From assembly GCF_015550425.1 (NCBI RefSeq), contig NZ_JADNAT010000016.1, forward strand, positions 27,108 to 91,107: a stretch of DNA of 64,000 bases, read 5' to 3'. The position numbers were made by a program, and so were the translations under genes. Origin of the DNA: Clostridium sp. 1001275B_160808_H3 (GTDB lineage: Bacteria; Bacillota; Clostridia; Clostridiales; Clostridiaceae). Under the pieces are notes generated by a model. That model had not been told where the DNA came from, did no database searches, and was given only the letters and a program-made list of their open reading frames with translations. The first letter of the stretch is position 1. The number at the start of each line of letters is the position of its first letter. Positions 9,030-18,369 of this stretch are shown here, in pieces.

Positions 9030-9254
9030 TTAATCCTCCTTATAATTTTCAACTACATCTTTTATAATTTCTTTAATTTCACTTAACGATAAATCCAGTG
9101 TTTCAAGACCTCCAATATCACACCTTGCTGTAGTCTTTATATTATTAAATATCCTTGCGTATAATTGCTTTTTATTATCAAATTGCTCATTATCTTGCAA
9201 TATATACCCATAAATTAATTTTGTTTCTTTTTCTATATAATCTCTATCATTCAT
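9030..9254 (-). CDS. hypothetical 74-residue protein in a two-component operon
   Basis: I do not recognise this small soluble protein. It is charged and probably helical, with one Cys (TTARCDIGG) and an acidic C-terminus. It starts only 13 bp after the kinase stop codon and has AGGAGAAA in front of its ATG, so it is almost certainly the third gene of the regulator-kinase operon. A role as a small accessory of the signalling system is possible but unsupported by any motif. Confidence 0.72.
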   Translation of the reverse strand: MNDRDYIEKETKLIYGYILQDNEQFDNKKQLYARIFNNIKTTARCDIGGLETLDLSLSEIKEIIKDVVENYKED

Positions 9255-9267
9255 AATAACATTTCTC

Positions 9268-10497
9268 CTATTTTAATTCTAAATTTGATTTTTCACTATT
9301 AAATTCTATAATAAACGTGGTATCTTTCCCAATATTACTTTCTGCATATATTTTCCCATTATGACTTTCAACTATAGATTTAGCTATTGATAATCCTAAT
9401 CCATATCCACCAGTTTCTCTAGATCTAGATGTATCTACTCTATAGAATCTTTCGAAGATTTTATCTAAATCTTCTCTTTTTATCCCTTTACCTGTATTTC
9501 TAACTTTTAATCTTACTTTATTTTTATCTAATTTAAGTTCAACATATATTTTACCATCTTTATTAGTGTACTTTATTGCATTGTCTAATAGGATTATACA
9601 TACTTTTTTTATGCTTTCTTTATCTCCTTTTAAAAGCACATCATTTAAAATATTGGTTTCTAGTTCAATTTTATTTTCAAATATAACAGCTTCAAATGTT
9701 AATAATATATTATTTAACAATTTACTTAAATCAAATATTGTAAATTCTATAAGCTCCTTACCTGTATCAAGCTTAGCTAAAGATAACATTTCATCAATTA
9801 ATTTTGCCATTCTCTCTGTTTGATTATTTATATAATTTACCCATTTAATTTGATTAATTATAGTATCTTCTTTATTAGATAAGATTACAGATGTGTTTGT
9901 TCTTATAATTGCAAGTGGTGTTTTAAGCTCATGTGAAGCATCTGCAATGAATTGTTTTTGCTTTTCAAAACTATCTTTTATAGGTTTTATAGTTTTATTA
10001 GTTAAATAAATACTTATAAAAAGTAATACTATTAAGCTTATACTACCAATAGTTAAAAATGAACTTAAAAGACTTGATAAAGCGTTTATTTGAGGCTCTC
10101 TACTCATAAGCACTATCTTCATTCCCTTATTAGTAGTTTCTTTCATATAACCATAACTATTTCCATCTAATTTAACTTTATCAAATTTTTTATCACTTTT
10201 TATTATTTTATATACAATATCCTCTAAAATTTCCTTTTTAACTTCCATAAAGGTTACTACATTAGCTATATTATTTTCAGTATCCAAATCAATGATTATA
10301 CTACTAGTCATCATTGGTGAATCTGGCCCTGGCCCCTTATGAGGATTAAACATTGCACTCTTTAATTGATGTTCTAAATCCTTTTCCATATTAATAGCAG
10401 TATTAGCATATACAGTTCCAAAAATCAGTATGAAAACTAAGGTTAATAGTGACATATTTATTAATATAAACTTCTTCTTTAATTTATCAAACACCAC
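9268..10497 (-). CDS. sensor histidine kinase
   Basis: This 409-residue membrane kinase has TM helices near residues 10-32 and 145-165 enclosing an extracellular sensor region of about 110 residues. The H-box is QFIADASHELKTPLAIIRTN, followed by N-box LLDNAIKYT, G1 VRNTGKGI, F-box FERFYRVDTSRS and G2 GGYGLGLSIAKSI, as in the HPK1/EnvZ-like group. The sensor region holds a Met/Pro/Gly stretch (HKGPGPDSPMM). The start is GTG at 10497 with GGAGG upstream. It overlaps the regulator gene by 11 bp. The signal is unknown. Confidence 0.9.
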   Translation of the reverse strand: MVFDKLKKKFILINMSLLTLVFILIFGTVYANTAINMEKDLEHQLKSAMFNPHKGPGPDSPMMTSSIIIDLDTENNIANVVTFMEVKKEILEDIVYKIIKSDKKFDKVKLDGNSYGYMKETTNKGMKIVLMSREPQINALSSLLSSFLTIGSISLIVLLFISIYLTNKTIKPIKDSFEKQKQFIADASHELKTPLAIIRTNTSVILSNKEDTIINQIKWVNYINNQTERMAKLIDEMLSLAKLDTGKELIEFTIFDLSKLLNNILLTFEAVIFENKIELETNILNDVLLKGDKESIKKVCIILLDNAIKYTNKDGKIYVELKLDKNKVRLKVRNTGKGIKREDLDKIFERFYRVDTSRSRETGGYGLGLSIAKSIVESHNGKIYAESNIGKDTTFIIEFNSEKSNLELK

Positions 10498-11167
10498 TAT
10501 CCTCCATTCTGTATCCTACACCTCTTATAGTTACAATACTTACATTTGATTTTAAATAAGATAATTTTTTCCTTATAAATGAAATATATACTTCTATATT
10601 GTTATATTCAACCTCTGAATCAAACCCCCAAAGTTTCGTTATTAAATCATCTTTACTAACAACACATTTGGGTCTTTCCATAAAATATTTAATTATTTCA
10701 AATTCCTTTAAAGTTAATCTTATACTTTCATTATTTACATCTAAATCATAAGTATCTATATTTAAACTTATATCTCCATAAGTTAATATATTGTCATTTA
10801 CAACCGTTCCTTTTCTTCTAGTTATAGACCTTAGTCTCGCTAGTAACTCTTCTGTAGCAAAAGGCTTTGTTAAATAATCATCTGCACCTAAGTCTAGCCC
10901 TAAAACTCTATCCTCAATTTGACTTTTAGCTGTCAGCATAATAACTGGTGTAGAAACCCCTGATTTTCTTAACTGCTTCAATAAGCTTAATCCATTTAAT
11001 TTAGGTAGCATGATATCTAAAACTATAACATCATATATTCCTGTTAAAGCATAATCTAGCCCATCTTCCCCATCATAGACGGCATCAACTAAGTATTTAT
11101 TATTTGTTAATATTTGAAATAACGCTTCTGAAAGTTCTTTTTCATCTTCTACCAATAATAGCTTCAT
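10487..11167 (-). CDS. OmpR-family response regulator
   Basis: This protein of about 226 residues has a receiver domain with VEDEKE, phospho-acceptor Asp in VIVLDIMLPKLNG, switch MLTAKSQ and LTKPF, then a winged-helix domain with LTLKEFEIIKYF and VEYNNIEVYISFIRKKL. The ATG at 11167 is preferred to the one at 11173 because the GGGGGA sequence then sits at normal spacing. It is first in the operon with the kinase and the 74-residue protein. The divergent multicopper oxidase gene about 280 bp away is a candidate target. Confidence 0.9.
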   Translation of the reverse strand: MKLLLVEDEKELSEALFQILTNNKYLVDAVYDGEDGLDYALTGIYDVIVLDIMLPKLNGLSLLKQLRKSGVSTPVIMLTAKSQIEDRVLGLDLGADDYLTKPFATEELLARLRSITRRKGTVVNDNILTYGDISLNIDTYDLDVNNESIRLTLKEFEIIKYFMERPKCVVSKDDLITKLWGFDSEVEYNNIEVYISFIRKKLSYLKSNVSIVTIRGVGYRMEDSGV

Positions 11168-11447
11168 ATTCATTCCCCCTCAATTTTATAAAATTGTAAC
11201 TTATTTATTCTCATTCATAACTTTTCCTACTTTACTCTTTCTAGATTATATCCGATTTTTAATTCTTTATATAAGTATTGTTAGTTTTAATAAGATTTTA
11301 TCACAGAAACCTTAAAATTAAATTAAATTAAATTCTACTTAACTACATTATTTACTGTTTTTAGAGTTAATTTAAGTATTACAAATTATCACAGTTTCTT
11401 TTTAAATAAATATATTATTACCATAGTCATTTAATAGGAGATTTATT

Positions 11448-12347
11448 ATGGTTATAACACCTGGAATAAAGGATTTAGATTATATTTATAAAGATGGAGT
11501 TAAGCATTTTACTTTAATTGCAGAAGAAGTTAACTTGGAACTTATACCTGGACTTTTTATACGAGCCTGGGGCTATAATGGCTCAGTACCAGGCCCAACT
11601 ATTAAAGTTAACCCATCCGATAAAGTATGCATTAGAGTTATAAATAACTTACCTGAAAAAACAAGCGTTCATTGGCATGGTTTAGAAGTACCTAATGATA
11701 TGGATGGTGTTCCTCCAATTGAACCATCACCCTTCATAGAACCTGGTGAATACTTTGATTATCATTTTAAAATTAATAATCCACCTGGAACATATATGTA
11801 TCATTCCCATGTTAATGTTCTAGTTCAAGATAATGCAGGACTTCTTGGAGGCTTTATCATAGAGGATCCAAAAGATAAAAAAAGAAAAAATTATAAAGAT
11901 TATTTTGTAGTTCTTCAAGAATTTGCAGTTAATGAATTACCTTGGGGAGATATAACTAAAGGCACCTATAACCTAACATTTAAAATGCCTGAATTTAATT
12001 TCTTCACCATGAATGGTAAATGTTATCCTTCTACTGATCCACTTGAAGTTTGCTATGGCGATACTGTAAAGGTAAGATTCTGTAATATCCAAATGCATCA
12101 TCATCCAATTCATATTCATGGTCATGAATTTAAAGTTGTTGGTGCCGATGGATTCCCAATAAGAAAAGAAACTCAAATATATAAAAATACAATTTTAGTT
12201 GCCTCAGGAGAAACATGGGATATTGAATTTATAGCTAAAAATCCTGGTATTTGGCCAATGCATTGTCATATGCCTCATCATGTAACTAATAATGCTGCCC
12301 CAGGAGTTGGCGGAATGTTTACTACAGTAAATTATATAGATAAATAA
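11448..12347 (+). CDS. two-domain multicopper oxidase, no signal peptide
   Basis: The 299-residue protein contains the four copper-ligand motifs of laccase-type oxidases: HWHG (His75/His77), HSH (His119/His121), HHPIHIHGH (217-226) and HCHMPHH (272-278) with Cys273 linking type-1 and type-3 copper. After His278 the usual axial Met position is not obviously filled; the next Met comes near residue 290. Length fits two cupredoxin domains rather than three. No signal sequence or Tat motif is seen, so it appears cytoplasmic. Such enzymes oxidise phenols or metal ions with O2, which is unusual for an anaerobe and may mean oxygen or copper defence. Confidence 0.88.
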   Translation: MVITPGIKDLDYIYKDGVKHFTLIAEEVNLELIPGLFIRAWGYNGSVPGPTIKVNPSDKVCIRVINNLPEKTSVHWHGLEVPNDMDGVPPIEPSPFIEPGEYFDYHFKINNPPGTYMYHSHVNVLVQDNAGLLGGFIIEDPKDKKRKNYKDYFVVLQEFAVNELPWGDITKGTYNLTFKMPEFNFFTMNGKCYPSTDPLEVCYGDTVKVRFCNIQMHHHPIHIHGHEFKVVGADGFPIRKETQIYKNTILVASGETWDIEFIAKNPGIWPMHCHMPHHVTNNAAPGVGGMFTTVNYIDK

Positions 12348-12435
12348 TATAATAGAATTTTGCTTAAATAATTATTTTTATATCTATTAATTTGCTACAT
12401 CAAACAATTTATACAATTATCATTTAAAATAAAAA

Positions 12436-12487
12436 CCTAATTAGTTATAAATATACTTAAGAAAGTATGTTCTATATACTAATTAGG
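12436..12487 (-). terminator. terminator of the SsuABC-like operon
   Basis: Arms CCTAATTAGT (12436-12445) and ACTAATTAGG (12478-12487) pair perfectly, with a second internal stem ATACTT/AAGTAT. On the minus strand the arm is followed by a T run. It lies just after the permease stop at 12494. Confidence 0.8.
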
Positions 12488-12493
12488 CTTTTA

Positions 12494-13240
12494 TTAATTC
12501 CATGGACATATTTTCTTTTCTAATAAATCTATAATTTTAAATATAATAAGAGACATAATACTAAGAGCTAATACTCCAGCAAACATTCCTTTATAATCAA
12601 CCATTGACCATGAATTCATTATATAATATCCTATTCCATATTTAGTTGCATAATTTTCACTAAAAAACAAAGCTGAAATTGCAATTCCTATACTTACTCT
12701 TAAAGCAGAAAATACTTTAGGCGCTATTGCAGGCATTACTACTTTTAATATAGTGTCGCTTTTACTAAATTTCATAACTTTTGCAGATATTAAAACATCT
12801 TTGTCAATTTCTTTAACTGCATCTCTTGTAACTATTAAAATTTGAAAAACAATTATAGTTACCATAAGTATTATTTTAGATTTATCACCTATCCCAAACA
12901 TAACCATAAATATAGGTAAAAATGCTATCTTTGGTATAGGATATAGTAAATATACTACTGGTGATATTATTTTATCTACTAAACTACTAAGTCCAAGAGC
13001 AATCCCAATTGGAATACCTATAATTAATGATATTAATATAGCTCCCAATATTCTATACATACTATATAAAATATGATATATAAAATCATTTTGTAATAAT
13101 CTTATTAACTCATATATAGTAGTTTTAGGGGTTGGTACCATATTAGTACCTATTAATATGCTTAATAAATACCATAAAACAAATATAATTATAACTCCAT
13201 AGAGGCCTTTTATAATTTTTAATAGTAGCTCTTTAATCAT
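12494..13240 (-). CDS. ABC transporter permease, SsuC/TauC family
   Basis: This 248-residue inner-membrane permease has about six TM helices and the binding-protein-dependent transport signature near residues 140-175 (DVLISAKVMKFSKSDTILKVVMP), where the EAA loop contacts the ATPase. The family imports sulfonates, nitrate, bicarbonate or pyrimidine precursors. It overlaps the ATPase gene by 8 bp and is the last gene of a three-gene operon. The substrate cannot be decided from this subunit. Confidence 0.9.
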   Translation of the reverse strand: MIKELLLKIIKGLYGVIIIFVLWYLLSILIGTNMVPTPKTTIYELIRLLQNDFIYHILYSMYRILGAILISLIIGIPIGIALGLSSLVDKIISPVVYLLYPIPKIAFLPIFMVMFGIGDKSKIILMVTIIVFQILIVTRDAVKEIDKDVLISAKVMKFSKSDTILKVVMPAIAPKVFSALRVSIGIAISALFFSENYATKYGIGYYIMNSWSMVDYKGMFAGVLALSIMSLIIFKIIDLLEKKICPWN

Positions 13241-13931
13241 ATAGTTTACCTCTTACTTCATTACATATTTCTATATACTCTTGTTTTCTTCTTATATCTT
13301 TATCTCCAAAATACTTATTATTAATTATGCTATGTATTTTACCTTCTTTCATAACAACTATATACTCACCTAAAAAAACAGCTTCTTCAATGCTATGTGT
13401 TACTAAAATCATAGTATTATTTCTCTTATCTTTTATTTCTAAAAGTAAATCCTGGATTTTTTCCTTATTTATTGAATCTAGTGCAGAAGTTGCTTCATCT
13501 AATAATAAAGTTTCTGGATTGCTTATAATAGTTCTTGCAATAGCTACCCTTTGCTTTTGGCCTCCACTTAGTTCCTTTGGATATTTATTTTTAAAACTTA
13601 ATAAATCTAATTCTTTTAATACATCATTAACTAATTTTTCTTTTTCTTTTTTTGTAAATTTATATTTATTTAATCCAAGTTCTATATTTTTATATACTGT
13701 GAACCAATTAAATAATCCTAAATTTTGTAGTATTAAAGATGTTTCTCCTTCTATTTCTAATTTCCCTTCATAATTAGAAATAAGCCCTGCTATAGTATAT
13801 AGCAGGGTTGTCTTTCCACATCCTGATTTTCCTATAATTGCATAAGTCTTTCCTTTTTCTATAGATAAACTTAAATTATCTATAGCTTTTTCATCCTTAT
13901 ACTTAACGGTTAAATCACTTATTTTTATCAT
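13233..13931 (-). CDS. ABC transporter ATPase, SsuB/TauB family
   Basis: This 232-residue ATPase drives the neighbouring importer. It shows Walker A GKSGCGKTT, the Q-loop SLILQNLGLFNWFTVYKN with the LF-WFTV residues common in the nitrate/taurine group, the signature LSGGQKQR, Walker B TLLLDEATSALD and the H-loop VTHSIEEA. The DEATSALD form instead of DEPFGALD is slightly atypical. It lies 1 bp after the binding-protein gene and overlaps the permease gene. Confidence 0.92.
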   Translation of the reverse strand: MIKISDLTVKYKDEKAIDNLSLSIEKGKTYAIIGKSGCGKTTLLYTIAGLISNYEGKLEIEGETSLILQNLGLFNWFTVYKNIELGLNKYKFTKKEKEKLVNDVLKELDLLSFKNKYPKELSGGQKQRVAIARTIISNPETLLLDEATSALDSINKEKIQDLLLEIKDKRNNTMILVTHSIEEAVFLGEYIVVMKEGKIHSIINNKYFGDKDIRRKQEYIEICNEVRGKLYD

Positions 13932-13932
13932 T

Positions 13933-14862
13933 CTACTTTACAAATTTTCCTTCTAGTAAATCAGCTGGCTTTACTGATAAATCTTTATTTAAAGTCTTTT
14001 CAGTCCAGTCTATTATACTTTGTAAATACTCATCACTTGGAAGGGCTGCTTTTTTATATGTAGGTAATACCATAATATCTTTTACAGCAGGATTTGTATT
14101 TGGTATTTTTTCAATTAATATATCTTTTGCCATTTCAGGATTTTTATTTATTTCTTCTACAGCTTTATTATATGCTTCATGGAAGGCCTTAATAGTATTT
14201 GGTTTTTCAGATATAGCTTTTCCAGTAAACACTAAACAATCTGCTGAAAACTCATCATCCATTCCATAAATATTTTTCTTTAATCCTTGTAATTCTCCAT
14301 TTGAAGCTACTGGTTCTGGGAATAAACTCATATCAACTTCACCACTTTTTAAAGCAGCAAGTCTTGCTGGTATTTCATTTATAAATACCTTTTCTACATT
14401 ATATTTATCTCCAAGCCACTTATCGATTAAGTAATTAGAAACACTTACTTCCATCATTCCTACTTTTATGTCCTTTTTATCTGTAGCTCCTTCAGTAGCT
14501 AATACAGGAAACATTCCATCTGTCATTGTTGTTGCTTTTATATCAAATCCACCATCTACATTAGTAGCAACAGCTATAAAGTCAGTCATTGCTCCATCTA
14601 TAGCATTACTTTGAAGAGCACTTTGTCTATTTTGAGCATTATTATAAATTTCTATTTCTACATCTATACCTGCCTCTTTAAAATATCCATTTTTTTCTGC
14701 AATAAGTATTGGTGCTGTATCAACAGCTGGCATTAAACCAATTTTTAATGTAGCATCTTCCACAGAAACTTCTTTATTTTTTTCATTCGATCCACATCCA
14801 ATTAAAATAACTGAGAACATTGATATCAAAATAAGTGATAACAATTTTTTTAAATTTCTCAT
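13933..14862 (-). CDS. substrate-binding lipoprotein, SsuA/NMT1-like
   Basis: The 309-residue protein has a lipoprotein signal peptide ending at VILIGC (Cys23), so it is exported and anchored to the outer membrane face. The mature part begins LKIGLMPAVDTAPILIAEKNGYF, the classic start of NMT1/SsuA-type binding proteins, and has SALQSNAIDGAMTDFIA and the ARLAALKSGEVDMSLFPEP ligand-hinge region. No TPP or S-box riboswitch precedes it, so thiamine-precursor or sulfur regulation is not shown. The ligand is unknown. ATG is preceded by TAGGAGGATT. Confidence 0.9.
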   Translation of the reverse strand: MRNLKKLLSLILISMFSVILIGCGSNEKNKEVSVEDATLKIGLMPAVDTAPILIAEKNGYFKEAGIDVEIEIYNNAQNRQSALQSNAIDGAMTDFIAVATNVDGGFDIKATTMTDGMFPVLATEGATDKKDIKVGMMEVSVSNYLIDKWLGDKYNVEKVFINEIPARLAALKSGEVDMSLFPEPVASNGELQGLKKNIYGMDDEFSADCLVFTGKAISEKPNTIKAFHEAYNKAVEEINKNPEMAKDILIEKIPNTNPAVKDIMVLPTYKKAALPSDEYLQSIIDWTEKTLNKDLSVKPADLLEGKFVK

Positions 14863-14956
14863 TTGTTAATCCTCCTACAAACTTTTAATTCAATTTAATT
14901 ATAGTTAACTAGACAATCTATTTCAATATTAACAGTAAATTTATTGTATAAATTAT

Positions 14957-14996
14957 AAAAAATCACTAATATATATGGTATATTAGTGATTTTTTT
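14957..14996 (-). terminator. terminator after the large histidine kinase gene
   Basis: A stem of about 13 bp around ATCACTAATATA/TATATTAGTGAT has A and T runs on its outer sides. It abuts the kinase stop codon at 14999. Confidence 0.9.
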
Positions 14997-14998
14997 AA

Positions 14999-17173
14999 CT
15001 ATTTTTTAAATTTTAATACTACTTTAAATAAATCTCCATCTATTTCTATATCTAATGTTCCACCTTGTAATTCAACAAAACTTTTAGCTATTGCTAATCC
15101 AAGTCCTGATCCTTCTGTATTTCTAGACTTATCTCCACGAGCAAATCTTTCTACTATTTCTTCAGCTGTAAAATCTATTTCATTTGCTGACATATTTTTT
15201 AACATTACATAAACTTCTTCATTTCCATCTATTATATCTATATATACTCTTGAGTTTGGCATTGAGTATTTCACTATATTTATTAATAAATTTTCAAACA
15301 CTCTAAAAGTTTTTTGACTATCTAAAGGAACTATAACTTTATTTTCTGGGAAATTCCACTTGAATTTTAGTGATGATTCTTCAATTTTATCACTTAATTC
15401 AAATTGAGTTTGCTTCATAAGTGAAACTATATCTACATTAACTATATTTAATTGAATGTTTTTACTTGTTGCCTTGCTAACTTCAAATAAATCTTCTATT
15501 AAATTTTTAAGCCTTTGAGATTTTCTATCTAATGTATCTAAATATTGCTTTCTATTTTCTTCACTTATATTTTCATCTTTTAATAAATCTATATAAGTGA
15601 TTATTGATGTTAATGGTGTTTTTAAATCATGAGAAACATTAGAAATAAGTTCCGTTTTCATTCTTTGACTTTTTACTTCTTCATTAACTGCGTTTTTAAA
15701 TCCTTTTTGTATTTTTTGAAGTTCATCTTTTAATGGTTCAAAAACTCCAAGTTCTTCTTCTATAGTAACATCTAAATTACCTTCTGCAATTTTATTTGTA
15801 GCTTCTAATAATATTTGATACTTATTCCTTATATCATTAAAATACTTTCTTAAAACAAAATATAAAAATACTGTATATATTATAGCTGCACCTACTCCTA
15901 AAAACCATATGATACTCATAAAAGCAAGAGCTATAAAGTTAACTGCTAATATCTTTATTATTATTTTATTAGATTTATCATTTAAATCTACATTTGTAAC
16001 TTCATCATATATTTTTGTCCATATTCTTTTTATTAGCCTAAATATTTTATATATTATTGTATTATCTTTTATATAGTTTTTTAACCCTTTATTAAATATA
16101 TATTTAATTAACACTACTGCTGTAAAAGCTGTTATTAATAGTACAAACCAATAAGCAATATTACCTATCATTAATATTGAATTTGTAAACTCAAATGGTA
16201 TTCCAACTCTTACTAGTGATTCCTTAACCCATTCATTGTTTACGGTCCAATAGGATATATTAGGTGAAAACGCAACTAAAGCTGTTATTAACGTAATTAA
16301 AATTACACTTATTTCAAAAGGAATCTTAATAATTCTTTTAACTCCTATAATATCCTTTGATTTTCTAAATGGAATAATTAACGATATAAACATTATAGCT
16401 ATATAAGCTATTAATATATAAACTAGTATTATATCCCCATATGCATAGCTATCTGCTCTATCAATATAATTGCTTATTCTATCAACATATTTAAGATCAT
16501 TTGGTACACCATAAACAATAGTTATATTTTTAGGATTTGATAAAACAAAATCACTATCTCCATTAATTAAATTTCTCCACTGAAAATCTAAGAAAGTGCT
16601 TATTACATTTTCATCAGCACCTTTTATGTTATTTACACTAATTTCTCCATAGTCATTATAATCAATAACCATGTAATAGCCATAATAATTATCTAAATCA
16701 TTTAATGCTTCTTTATTATCTTTATTTAAAATTAAATCACTTAATTTTTTTTCCGTATTTGAAGAAAACGTATTAGTTTTTTTATCAACTATATAATAAT
16801 CTAAATTCTTTAATTCTCTTTTTAATACTTTATTCCAATTACCTATTTCATAATTAATATTTCTCTTTATAAAGCTATAATCAACTCTATCATTTTCACT
16901 ATAGCCTTTATATTCTTTAAAAAAGATTTCATCAGCAGGAATATCTTTATTTTGCTCCTTTTCTAAAATATCTTTATACAATACAAAACTTCCTTTATAT
17001 AGATCCATTTGAAAATTATAATCTTCAAAATATGAAGGCTTTTCTTTTTCATTTGCAAGTTTTGCTATTCTAGGGTAAGATGCCACTAAACCTATTGATG
17101 TCATAATCACTAATATATATACTATTGCACTTAAAAAATAATTATTTTTACTGCTTTTCAATTTTGTATCCAA
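14999..17173 (-). CDS. large sensor histidine kinase with multi-TM N-terminus
   Basis: This 724-residue kinase starts with a TM helix (about 12-32), then a roughly 200-residue extracellular domain, then TM helices near 245-265, 285-305, 335-357 and 410-440. A HAMP-like segment (KIAEGNLDVTIEEELGVFEPL) leads to the H-box LISNVSHDLKTPLTSIITYIDLL. The ATPase core has FENLLINIVKYS and GSGLGLAIAKSFVELQGG. The first codon is TTG at 17173, overlapping the regulator gene by 26 bp; a second TTG at 17161 is possible. The VanS-like core does not imply vancomycin resistance. The signal is unknown. Confidence 0.9.
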   Translation of the reverse strand: MDTKLKSSKNNYFLSAIVYILVIMTSIGLVASYPRIAKLANEKEKPSYFEDYNFQMDLYKGSFVLYKDILEKEQNKDIPADEIFFKEYKGYSENDRVDYSFIKRNINYEIGNWNKVLKRELKNLDYYIVDKKTNTFSSNTEKKLSDLILNKDNKEALNDLDNYYGYYMVIDYNDYGEISVNNIKGADENVISTFLDFQWRNLINGDSDFVLSNPKNITIVYGVPNDLKYVDRISNYIDRADSYAYGDIILVYILIAYIAIMFISLIIPFRKSKDIIGVKRIIKIPFEISVILITLITALVAFSPNISYWTVNNEWVKESLVRVGIPFEFTNSILMIGNIAYWFVLLITAFTAVVLIKYIFNKGLKNYIKDNTIIYKIFRLIKRIWTKIYDEVTNVDLNDKSNKIIIKILAVNFIALAFMSIIWFLGVGAAIIYTVFLYFVLRKYFNDIRNKYQILLEATNKIAEGNLDVTIEEELGVFEPLKDELQKIQKGFKNAVNEEVKSQRMKTELISNVSHDLKTPLTSIITYIDLLKDENISEENRKQYLDTLDRKSQRLKNLIEDLFEVSKATSKNIQLNIVNVDIVSLMKQTQFELSDKIEESSLKFKWNFPENKVIVPLDSQKTFRVFENLLINIVKYSMPNSRVYIDIIDGNEEVYVMLKNMSANEIDFTAEEIVERFARGDKSRNTEGSGLGLAIAKSFVELQGGTLDIEIDGDLFKVVLKFKK

Positions 17174-17852
17174 CTCCCCACACCACCTTTAAATATTTTG
17201 GATTTTTAGGATTAATTTCAATTTTTTCTCTTATATTTCTTACGTGAACCATTATTGTATCAGTATTAATTGCTTGCTCATTCCATACTCTTTCGTATAT
17301 TTCTTCTGCTGAAAAAACTCTTCCTGGATTTTGCATAAGCAAATGAAGTATTTTAAATTCAATTGGAGTTATTTTTACTAAATTCCCATCAACAGTTAAC
17401 TCAACTGTATCAATATTTAATTCAAGTCCTCCAATTATAAAGCTATTAGATTTTTCCTTTTCTACACCTACTAAACTTAGATATTTTGAATATCTTCTTA
17501 ATTGAGAGTTTACTCTAGCTAGTAATTCTAAAGGTGTAAAAGGCTTAGTCACATAATCGTCTGCACCTATGTTTAATCCCATTATTTTATCAACTTCTTC
17601 TGATTTTGCTGAAAGCATTATAACTGGAAAATCATATTTTTCTCTAAGTTTCATAGTCATAGCTATTCCATCCATCCTTGGCATCATTATATCTACTATA
17701 GCCAAGTGAATTTCTTCTTTATTTATAATTTCTAACCCCTCTATTCCATTGTATCCTTTAAAAACATTATATCCTTGGTTTTTTAAGTATATTTCTATAG
17801 CATCAGCTATTTCCTTTTCATCTTCTACAACTAAAACATTATATGACTTCAT
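17148..17852 (-). CDS. OmpR-family response regulator, VanR-like
   Basis: The 234-residue regulator has a receiver domain with VVEDEKE, phospho-acceptor Asp in LAIVDIMMPRMDG, MLSAKSEEVDK and VTKPFTPLELLARV, then a winged-helix domain with ITPIEFKILHLLM and the recognition stretch NTDTIMVHVRNIREKI. It is encoded just ahead of and overlapping its kinase. No transporter or resistance gene follows in the operon, so targets must be elsewhere. Confidence 0.92.
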   Translation of the reverse strand: MKSYNVLVVEDEKEIADAIEIYLKNQGYNVFKGYNGIEGLEIINKEEIHLAIVDIMMPRMDGIAMTMKLREKYDFPVIMLSAKSEEVDKIMGLNIGADDYVTKPFTPLELLARVNSQLRRYSKYLSLVGVEKEKSNSFIIGGLELNIDTVELTVDGNLVKITPIEFKILHLLMQNPGRVFSAEEIYERVWNEQAINTDTIMVHVRNIREKIEINPKNPKYLKVVWGVGYKIEKQ

Positions 17853-18133
17853 ATTTCAACCCCGCTTTTTCTGTAATAATATAAATATTATACAATAAAA
17901 GTATTAAATTAATCTCATTAACTAAAGTATATCTTGAAATCCTAAAGATAAACTTTAGTTAATTCTAAAAAATTTCTAAAGAGATTCTTTAATTTTCTCA
18001 CTATAATCTTTTAATTTGTTGATACCATCTAATATAATAGCTTTAAATTCACAAACATTTATTTTTATTCATTCTTTATATTAGCTTACTAATATGAAAA
18101 TTTATTAATTTATAAAGAAAATAAAACTTTTTG

Positions 18134-18162
18134 TTGACTATTTATCTATTTAATGTTATTCT
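18134..18162 (+). promoter_or_regulatory. sigma-A promoter of the orphan leader RNA
   Basis: TTGACT (18134-18139), a 17-base spacer and TATTCT (18157-18162) form a near-consensus vegetative promoter. It reads into the two-stem RNA element; predicted start about 18169. Confidence 0.7.
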
Positions 18163-18168
18163 AATTGA

Positions 18169-18245
18169 GCAGTTGGTACGTAAGTGCTAATTACTCGAGG
18201 AGCTTGGGTTGTCTTTCGCCGGATACCAAGCTCCTCTTTATTTTT
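18169..18245 (+). ncRNA. two-stem leader-like small RNA, orphan copy
   Basis: The predicted transcript has a first stem TTGGTA/TGCTAA (18173-18178, 18185-18190) with a 6-base loop. A second 11-bp stem GAGGAGCTTGG/CCAAGCTCCTC (18197-18207, 18226-18236) encloses an 18-base loop containing TTGTCTTTCGCCGGATA and is followed by a T-rich tract, so it ends like an intrinsic terminator. A clearly related copy precedes the DEAD-box helicase at 19397. No protein gene follows here on this strand, so this copy is either a stand-alone small RNA or a leader that lost its gene. I cannot assign it to a known family. Confidence 0.55.
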
Positions 18246-18341
18246 ATGTATCTAAAATTATTAAGACAAAATAATAATCTGCTATATCTAAGAATATAGA
18301 ATATAAAATTCGAATTTTTGCAATTAATAATAAACTATAAT

Positions 18342-18365
18342 AGGAGTTGTCTTATGACAACTCCT
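18342..18365 (-). terminator. terminator of the VTT-protein gene
   Basis: A ten-bp perfect stem AGGAGTTGTC/GACAACTCCT with a TTAT loop lies five bases after the stop codon at 18370. The trailing tract is only moderately T-rich. Confidence 0.75.
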
Positions 18366-18369
18366 ATAT

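Larger units (their letters stand above)
17853..18368. other. intergenic region with an RNA gene and a terminator
   Basis: Apart from the leader-like RNA at about 18169-18245 and the terminator at 18342-18365, no gene with a start and ribosome binding site was found. A 30-codon open stretch on the minus strand (17976-18071) lacks a start. Confidence 0.5.

Noticed and set aside
14863..14956. Possible riboswitch upstream of the SsuA-like binding-protein gene
   Set aside because: No TPP (CUGAGA), S-box or other known riboswitch core was found in the short leader.
14999..17852. VanRS-type vancomycin-resistance sensor
   Set aside because: Only the general OmpR/VanS core is shared; no vanH, vanA-type ligase or vanX gene is in the window, and the dehydrogenase at 50268 is far away and unlinked.
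17976..18071. Thirty-codon open stretch on the minus strand reading CEFKAIILDGINKLKDYSEK
   Set aside because: It follows a TGA and has no ATG, GTG or TTG start or ribosome binding site. It may be a gene relic but cannot be supported.
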